Origin: Minisyncoccota bacterium
GTDB lineage: Bacteria > Patescibacteriota > Minisyncoccia > Minisyncoccales > GCA-002788555
Direction of reading: 5' to 3'
DNA: 18,842 nucleotides
NCBI GenBank assembly: GCA_028697615.1
Contig: JAQVET010000005.1
Location: forward strand, 1-18,842
The notes beneath the pieces were generated by a model. The model had not been told where the DNA came from and ran no database searches. It worked only from the letters and a program-made list of their open reading frames with translations. The position numbers were made by a program, and so were the translations under genes. Below are positions 14,483 to 18,842 of this stretch, piece after piece (position 1 is the stretch's first letter; every line of letters begins with the position of its first letter).

Positions 14483-16333
14483 TTATTCGATATAAAATTC
14501 TTTATTTATCTCTTTATCTTCTTCACTCACGCCGTATTCTTCATCATCAATTTCGCTGTAGTTAATATAGAGATGATTTTTGTCTAAACACTCAAGCAAA
14601 AATCTTTTTTGGTCTTCTATAGATAAATCTTCAAAATCTTTTGCGTGTTCATCAAATGCGGCAATATCAACTTTGTAGCTCAAGCGAGCTTTCTCTTTCA
14701 TAGTTTCCCATAGTTTTGCTAATTTCTCTTTTGTTTTCGTTTTTTGAATTTTCTCCACAAAATTTTCATTCCATTTCGCTAGTTCTAAATAGGCAAAATC
14801 ACCGTCGCCCAATTTTTTAATCACCTTTTGTACTCGCGGGACTGTAACGATATTTGTATAATCAAGTTGTTCGCATAGAATAAATTTTCGGTTACCCCCG
14901 TCCTCTTTGTTAAGTTCTAAAACTGCTTGAGCAGTTGTACCTGTACCAGCCATAAAATCTACAATTATAGCGTTTTTATCAGAACCAAGTTTAATAAGAT
15001 GTTTCATTAACGAAACAGGTTTTGGATAATCAAAAACTTTTTTATCAAACATTGCATCTAGCTCCTTTTGTGCCCCACGTGTTGTCTCAATATTATCGAT
15101 AATATTTGGCGGTATTAGTTCTTCTGTATCTTCAGAGAATATTTTTATTCGTGGGACAGCATCATACTTTGGAGAAAATCCAAAAAATATCTTTTTCTGT
15201 TTCAATAATTCTTCCATCTCTTCTTTTGTCCGTTGCCACTGTCTTTTCCAAACAATTCCAGAAGGAGATTTAATCTCAAAATAATTTGGGTGTTGTTTAT
15301 TGGACCTTTTTTCTGAAAATGAAATACTTCCAGAAAACCAAGGCCCCCGTGGATCATTATCGGAATTGCTGAACTCGTAATTGGCATAATTTATAATTGA
15401 CCAAGGTTCTAAGTTGTTTTTGTTTTTCGCGTAACATAAAATATATTGTTGTAATGTTCTACTCCATCTATCTTTTTTACCCTTACCGTGCAGCCACATA
15501 AAATTTTGAACAAAATTTTCTCTTCTAAAAATCTCATCGCAAAGCACTTTTAAGTAAGCTTGCTCATTATCGTCACAACTAATAAAAATTACACCGTCAT
15601 TTTTCAGTAGGTCTTTTGTCACTTCTAATCTGTTTCTCATAAAAGTTAACCAGCTGGAATGGTTGAAGGCATCATTATATTTAAACTCGTCATTGCCCGT
15701 ATTATACGGCGGATCAATATAAATCAATTTTACTTTTCCGGCGAAGCGTTTTTTAAGAGGGTGAAGAGCTAAAAGATTGTTGCCCTTAATAATTAGATTG
15801 TCTTTGATATTACCGTTTTCATCGGTTTTGAATTTATCAAATTTATGTTCGCCGTTTTTATCAATTCTTTTTGCGTTAGTAAAAACTTTTGGGTCCAAAA
15901 GACGGCTGATTTCGTCCGGCGCCAAAGTTTCATTCCAGAAAATTTCATCTCGCTTTTGATCCTCTTTTGCCATTCCGCCTTCCAAAACACAATCCTTATA
16001 GGGCCAAGACAAAACCACGTCTTTTTTCTCACTGATAAATTCGTCTTTTTCGTCAACCAATCCAATTTTATTTTTAAAAGCAGTGTAAGAATCAGGCAAA
16101 AATTGTTTATTGGAAACAAACTTAATAAATTTATCTTTATCAAAAATTGTAGCTTTACCTACTTGTTTAAAAAATACATCCCTCATCTGTTCATCTGATA
16201 GAAGAAGCTCAATAAGCTCTTTATCCAATTTCAAAGCAAGTTCAATTATTTTATTTTTCAAAAGTTCGCCTTCGCTAACAAGACGTTCGTCTTTTTGAAA
16301 TAAAGTTTTTAAATTATCTAATAAATTCTGCAT
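14483..16333 (-). CDS. mod: Type III DNA methyltransferase Mod subunit, copy 1
   Basis: This 616-aa beta-class N6-adenine methyltransferase has motif IV LIYIDPPYNTG (DPPY at 207-210), a long variable target-recognition region (about 245-445) and then motif I VDFMAGTGTT (458-467). This order (IV, TRD, I) is that of type III Mod. It methylates one strand of an asymmetric site and guides Res. Its N-terminal ~240 and C-terminal ~95 residues are nearly the same as in the neighbouring mod copy, while the middle is unrelated; residues 569-607 are identical. The two genes are 29 bp apart with no promoter between them, so this copy is transcribed with the upstream one. The ATPase gene follows 20 bp later. 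Confidence 0.94.
   Translation of the reverse strand: MQNLLDNLKTLFQKDERLVSEGELLKNKIIELALKLDKELIELLLSDEQMRDVFFKQVGKATIFDKDKFIKFVSNKQFLPDSYTAFKNKIGLVDEKDEFISEKKDVVLSWPYKDCVLEGGMAKEDQKRDEIFWNETLAPDEISRLLDPKVFTNAKRIDKNGEHKFDKFKTDENGNIKDNLIIKGNNLLALHPLKKRFAGKVKLIYIDPPYNTGNDEFKYNDAFNHSSWLTFMRNRLEVTKDLLKNDGVIFISCDDNEQAYLKVLCDEIFRRENFVQNFMWLHGKGKKDRWSRTLQQYILCYAKNKNNLEPWSIINYANYEFSNSDNDPRGPWFSGSISFSEKRSNKQHPNYFEIKSPSGIVWKRQWQRTKEEMEELLKQKKIFFGFSPKYDAVPRIKIFSEDTEELIPPNIIDNIETTRGAQKELDAMFDKKVFDYPKPVSLMKHLIKLGSDKNAIIVDFMAGTGTTAQAVLELNKEDGGNRKFILCEQLDYTNIVTVPRVQKVIKKLGDGDFAYLELAKWNENFVEKIQKTKTKEKLAKLWETMKEKARLSYKVDIAAFDEHAKDFEDLSIEDQKRFLLECLDKNHLYINYSEIDDEEYGVSEEDKEINKEFYIE
16098..16148. repeat. 51-bp perfect repeat between the two mod genes, copy 1
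   Basis: These 51 bp are identical to 18068-18118, within the conserved 5' part of each mod gene. Such identity, including silent positions, points to recent duplication or gene conversion, while the middles of the genes have diverged. Confidence 0.8.
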
Positions 16334-16362
16334 AGTTTATAACGTTTACAAATGTAACATAA

Positions 16363-18303
16363 TTAGCTTTTATAAAATTCTTTATTTATCTTTTTATCCT
16401 CTTCGCTCACTCCATACTCTTCATCATCAATTTCGCTGTAATTGATGTAAAGATGATTTTTGTCTAAACATTCTAGCAAAAATCTTTTTTGGTCTTCTAT
16501 AGATAAATCTGTAAAATCTTTTGCGTGTTCATCAATTGTTTTTATATCAATTTTATAGCTCAAAAATGCCTTTTTTTCCATTGTTTTCCATAGTTTTTTC
16601 AATTCCTCTTTTGTTTTTGCTTTCTGTATTTTCTCAACAAAATTCTCATTCCATTTCGCAAGTTCCATATAAACAAAATCATCATGAATGTTCTGATTTT
16701 TTATAACTTTATAAATTCGCTCATTACAATCTTTTATATGCTCACTAAGTTGCTCCACTAGGATAAATTTTCTATTTCCGCCATCTTCCTTATTTAGTTC
16801 CAATGTTGCATGTCCGGTTGTGCCTGAACCGGCAAAAAAATCCAAAACTATATCATTCTTTTTCGTTATGATTTTTAATACATCAACTACTGTATAAAGA
16901 GATTTCGGGAAACTTACCCGTAATTTTCTCCCTAATAATTTCTCAAGTAATCTTGTCCCGTAAAATGTGGCGTTATATTTTTTATCAAACCAATGAGTAA
17001 CTAACATCTGCTGTTCTCTATACTTCTTATAAATTTGAATGTTGCCATTTTCGTCTTTTGCGGCAATATATTCTTCGCTACTATCCTCACTTGTTAAATT
17101 TTTTGCAAACGTATCTTTCTTGAGTTGCCAGGCTTTTTCTTTCCCATTAACTACGGGCAAAACTTTTACATAATTTCTTTTTTGTTCTAAAGTAATTTCT
17201 TCCAAATCCGGACTTACGAAAATTGGATAGAAATAATTTTCTTTTTCGTTTCTCAACTTTTCTTCGATATTGGCTAACCTTATGAAATTTTCTAACCTAT
17301 ATTTTCCTTGCTCGTCTTTAAGATTAAATGTTTGTTTCTTCTCGATATTGATGGCTACTTTATTAAAATTCGCATGCTCTTTGTCCTTGGCATAGACTAA
17401 CATAAAGTCAATTGTTACCGAAAAGAACTTAGTAAACTGTCTTCCTCGAGGATTCGTCAAGACGCAAACAACGCCTAATCTGTTATCTCTGCCAAATATC
17501 TCGTCGGCTAATTCACCCAAATAGAATAATTCGTTATGGTCTATAGCAATAGCAATAAATCCGTCTTCTGTTAAAAGACTTCTTGCGATTTCGAGACGAT
17601 TTTTTATAAATGTTAACCATGTGGAATGATTGAATGAATTGTTGTATGTGAATGTTTCTAAGCTTCCGCCAGTATTATAAGGCGGATCAATGTAAATCAG
17701 CTTTATCTTTCCGGCGAAGCGTTTTTTGAGAGAATGGAGTGCCAAAAGATTATTGCCTTTGATAATAAAATTATCTTTGATATCTCCGTTTTCATCAGTT
17801 TTGAATTTATCAAATTTATGATCGCTGGTTCTATCAATTCTTTTTGCGCTGGTAAAAACTTTCGGGTCCAAAAGACGGCTTATTTCATCCGGCGCCAATG
17901 TTTCATTCCAGAAAATTTCATCGCGTTTTTGGTCCTCTTTTGTCATTCCGCCTTCCAAAATACAATCCTTGTAGGGCCAGGAAAGCACCACTTCTTTTCT
18001 TTCACTTATAAACTCATCACCAACTGTTAATCCAACTTTATTTTTGAAAGATGTATAAGAATCCGGTAAAAATTGTTTATTGGAAACAAACTTAATAAAT
18101 TTATCTTTATCAAAAATTATGGTATTCCCAACTTGCCTGAAGAATACTTCTTTCATTTGTTTATCCGATAAAAGAAGATCTATTAGTTTTTCATCGAGTT
18201 TTAGCGCTAATTCAATAACTTTATTTTTCAAAAGCTCGCCTTCGCTCACCAATCGTTCATCTTTTTGAAGTAAAGTTTTTAAATTATCTAATAAATTCTG
18301 CAT
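16363..18303 (-). CDS. mod: Type III DNA methyltransferase Mod subunit, copy 2
   Basis: The chosen start (18303) gives 646 residues and matches the MQNLLDNLKT start of the paralog. An ATG at 18330 is in frame but lies upstream of the promoter -10 element, so it is rejected. Motif IV LIYIDPPYNTG (DPPY at 206-209) and motif I VLDFFAGSGTTGHA are intact. The central target-recognition region, including a stretch with VTHWFDKKYNATFYGTR, differs wholly from copy 1, so a different DNA site is expected. It is the first gene of the restriction block and is preceded by its own extended -10. A leaderless mRNA is likely. Confidence 0.93.
   Translation of the reverse strand: MQNLLDNLKTLLQKDERLVSEGELLKNKVIELALKLDEKLIDLLLSDKQMKEVFFRQVGNTIIFDKDKFIKFVSNKQFLPDSYTSFKNKVGLTVGDEFISERKEVVLSWPYKDCILEGGMTKEDQKRDEIFWNETLAPDEISRLLDPKVFTSAKRIDRTSDHKFDKFKTDENGDIKDNFIIKGNNLLALHSLKKRFAGKIKLIYIDPPYNTGGSLETFTYNNSFNHSTWLTFIKNRLEIARSLLTEDGFIAIAIDHNELFYLGELADEIFGRDNRLGVVCVLTNPRGRQFTKFFSVTIDFMLVYAKDKEHANFNKVAINIEKKQTFNLKDEQGKYRLENFIRLANIEEKLRNEKENYFYPIFVSPDLEEITLEQKRNYVKVLPVVNGKEKAWQLKKDTFAKNLTSEDSSEEYIAAKDENGNIQIYKKYREQQMLVTHWFDKKYNATFYGTRLLEKLLGRKLRVSFPKSLYTVVDVLKIITKKNDIVLDFFAGSGTTGHATLELNKEDGGNRKFILVEQLSEHIKDCNERIYKVIKNQNIHDDFVYMELAKWNENFVEKIQKAKTKEELKKLWKTMEKKAFLSYKIDIKTIDEHAKDFTDLSIEDQKRFLLECLDKNHLYINYSEIDDEEYGVSEEDKKINKEFYKS
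18068..18118. repeat. 51-bp perfect repeat between the two mod genes, copy 2
   Basis: Partner of 16098-16148. It encodes the FDKDKFIKFVSNKQFLPDSY region. It could serve as a site for homologous recombination that would fuse the two genes or delete one. Confidence 0.8.
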
Positions 18304-18309
18304 ACCTCT

Positions 18310-18318
18310 ATTATACCA
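18310..18318 (-). promoter_or_regulatory. Extended -10 promoter of the mod operon
   Basis: Minus-strand TGGTATAAT (18318-18310) is a perfect extended -10. Only 6 nt separate it from the mod ATG at 18303, so transcription would begin at or beside the start codon. No good -35 is visible. ATCCCC and GGGGTAT, 11 nt apart just upstream (about 18345-18323), form an imperfect inverted repeat that could be an operator. Confidence 0.6.
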
Positions 18319-18354
18319 CAAATACCCCATAAGGGAACTGGGGATTCTCAGTGT

Positions 18355-18615
18355 TTAACTATAAATCCCCTGGCGGTGGCCGATTTCTAAGATAATAATC
18401 CTGCGGCTTTTCTTATTTAATTCATAAATAATTCTATAAGGTGGTACTCTGATTTTTCTTTTACCCTGAAGTTTACCCCAGAGTTTTTCTCCTAAATAAG
18501 GATTTTGGGGCAATAAATCAATCGCTCTCATAATTCTTTTTCTCCACGGCAGAGGAATTTTTGAAAGTGATTTATAGATAGATTGTGAGACAATTAGTGA
18601 AAACAGTTGAGGCAT
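18355..18615 (-). CDS. RelE/ParE-family toxin
   Basis: This 86-aa basic protein shows the RelE pattern. SLIVSQSIYKSLSKIP forms the first strand and helix, RKRIMRAIDLLPQNPYLGEK the second helix, and WGKLQGKRKIRVPPYRIIYE the core strands. The end reads IIILEIGHRQGIYS, the common 'IxIxxIGHRxxxY' closing block, with conserved Arg and His/Tyr residues. RelE-type toxins cleave mRNA in the ribosomal A site. The antitoxin gene ends 12 bp upstream, and a terminator-like hairpin with a T-run sits at that junction. The mod promoter lies immediately downstream. The length is typical and the gene is intact. Confidence 0.88.
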   Translation of the reverse strand: MPQLFSLIVSQSIYKSLSKIPLPWRKRIMRAIDLLPQNPYLGEKLWGKLQGKRKIRVPPYRIIYELNKKSRRIIILEIGHRQGIYS

Positions 18616-18621
18616 AAGATA

Positions 18622-18649
18622 AAAAAATTACCGGCGCGGAGCCCGGTAT
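18622..18649 (-). terminator. Terminator-like hairpin at the antitoxin/toxin junction
   Basis: TACCGG and CCGGTA (18630-18635 with 18644-18649) pair around an 8-nt loop. On the minus strand seven T follow directly (18628-18622). It covers the antitoxin stop codon and precedes the toxin start at 18615. It is also followed by six T on the plus strand, so it could act both ways. Confidence 0.5.
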
Positions 18650-18842
18650 TTTTTCTTAGGTTTTTCTTTGAGAGTAAAAATTTCTTTGTTAGCAGAAAAT
18701 CCTAATTTTCCCTTAACTTCCTCCCAAGTAAGATATTCTCCCTTTTTGTATTCTTCTTCGGCTTTTTTAATATCATCCAAGATGGTAGGGTCGCTTAAAA
18801 TATCAAGGGTTTCCATTAAAGAATCGAATTCTTCAAAAGATA
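18628..18842 (-). CDS. Phd/YefM-type antitoxin, 5' end beyond window edge
   Basis: The frame is open to the right edge. An internal ATG at 18816 gives 62 residues, but the codons before it read SFEEFDSL and continue into METLDILSDPTILDDI. That is the C-terminal half of the DNA-binding part of Phd/YefM antitoxins ('SxExxxSLxETLxILSDPxxxxxI'), so the true start lies outside. The tail (EEEYKKGEYLTWEEVKGKLG, then the basic KPKKKYRAPRR) would wrap the toxin. Together with the RelE-type gene 12 bp downstream it forms a type II toxin-antitoxin operon; the antitoxin usually represses it through upstream palindromes that are not visible here. Confidence 0.82.
   Translation of the reverse strand, partial: SFEEFDSLMETLDILSDPTILDDIKKAEEEYKKGEYLTWEEVKGKLGFSANKEIFTLKEKPKKKYRAPRR

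Noticed and set aside
15202..16198. Several overlapping reading frames within mod copy 1 on both strands
   Set aside because: They are shadows of the mod coding sequence with no domain evidence or ribosome sites.
18304..18330. Longer start for the second mod gene (ATG at 18330)
   Set aside because: The extra nine codons contain the promoter -10, and the paralog begins with the same MQNLLDNLKT as the shorter start at 18303.
867..18630. Alternative genetic code with TGA as glycine or tryptophan
   Set aside because: Genes are full length under the standard code, Trp is encoded by TGG, and no in-frame TGA breaks a conserved domain.
18628..18816. Complete 62-aa antitoxin starting at the internal ATG
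   Set aside because: The frame stays open upstream with residues (SFEEFDSL) that belong to the Phd/YefM family, so the gene is cut by the window edge.

Overview
This AT-rich window carries about twenty genes, all on the minus strand. It looks like a chromosomal piece from a member of the Candidate Phyla Radiation (Patescibacteria, perhaps Parcubacteria-like). The reasons are low GC, short genes, tight spacing, weak or absent Shine-Dalgarno sequences at many starts, and the mix of families. That assignment is inference; no rRNA or tRNA is present to settle it. Both edges cut genes.

Read in the direction of transcription (right to left), the window opens with a Phd/YefM-type antitoxin (cut by the right edge) and a RelE/ParE-type toxin. 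A long co-directional block at 18303-8852 follows: two paralogous type III DNA methyltransferases (mod), an OLD-like AAA/ABC-fold ATPase with a HEPN-like C-terminal motif, a type III restriction helicase/endonuclease (res), an endonuclease III-like HhH-GPD glycosylase with a [4Fe-4S] cysteine set, and a Cas4/RecB-like PD-(D/E)XK nuclease with its own cysteine pairs. Gaps are 1-56 nt, so this is probably one operon: an expanded type III restriction-modification island and the most interesting system here.

The middle (8681-5462) holds small accessory genes: a PNPOx-fold protein, a DUF5680 protein, a two-gene cassette made of a 76-aa unknown protein and a 574-aa protein ending in a Schlafen/AlbA_2 domain, and a two-helix membrane protein. 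The left part holds xseA-xseB (exodeoxyribonuclease VII), an HTH-Panacea antitoxin overlapping a RelE-like toxin, a DUF167/YggU protein, an ArsR-type regulator, a NYN-domain putative RNase, and a membrane-anchored Mrr-type nuclease cut by the left edge.

Several intergenic stretches encode decayed fragments of type I specificity subunits (HsdS), although no intact hsdS is present. Clear regulatory signals include a 22-bp repeat on both sides of the arsR-like gene, a sigma-70 promoter with palindromes ahead of the Panacea antitoxin gene, an extended -10 giving a probably leaderless mod mRNA, an intrinsic-terminator-like hairpin at the Phd/RelE junction, and a plus-strand promoter followed at once by a terminator-like hairpin. 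No CRISPR array, tRNA, rRNA or intact insertion sequence was seen.
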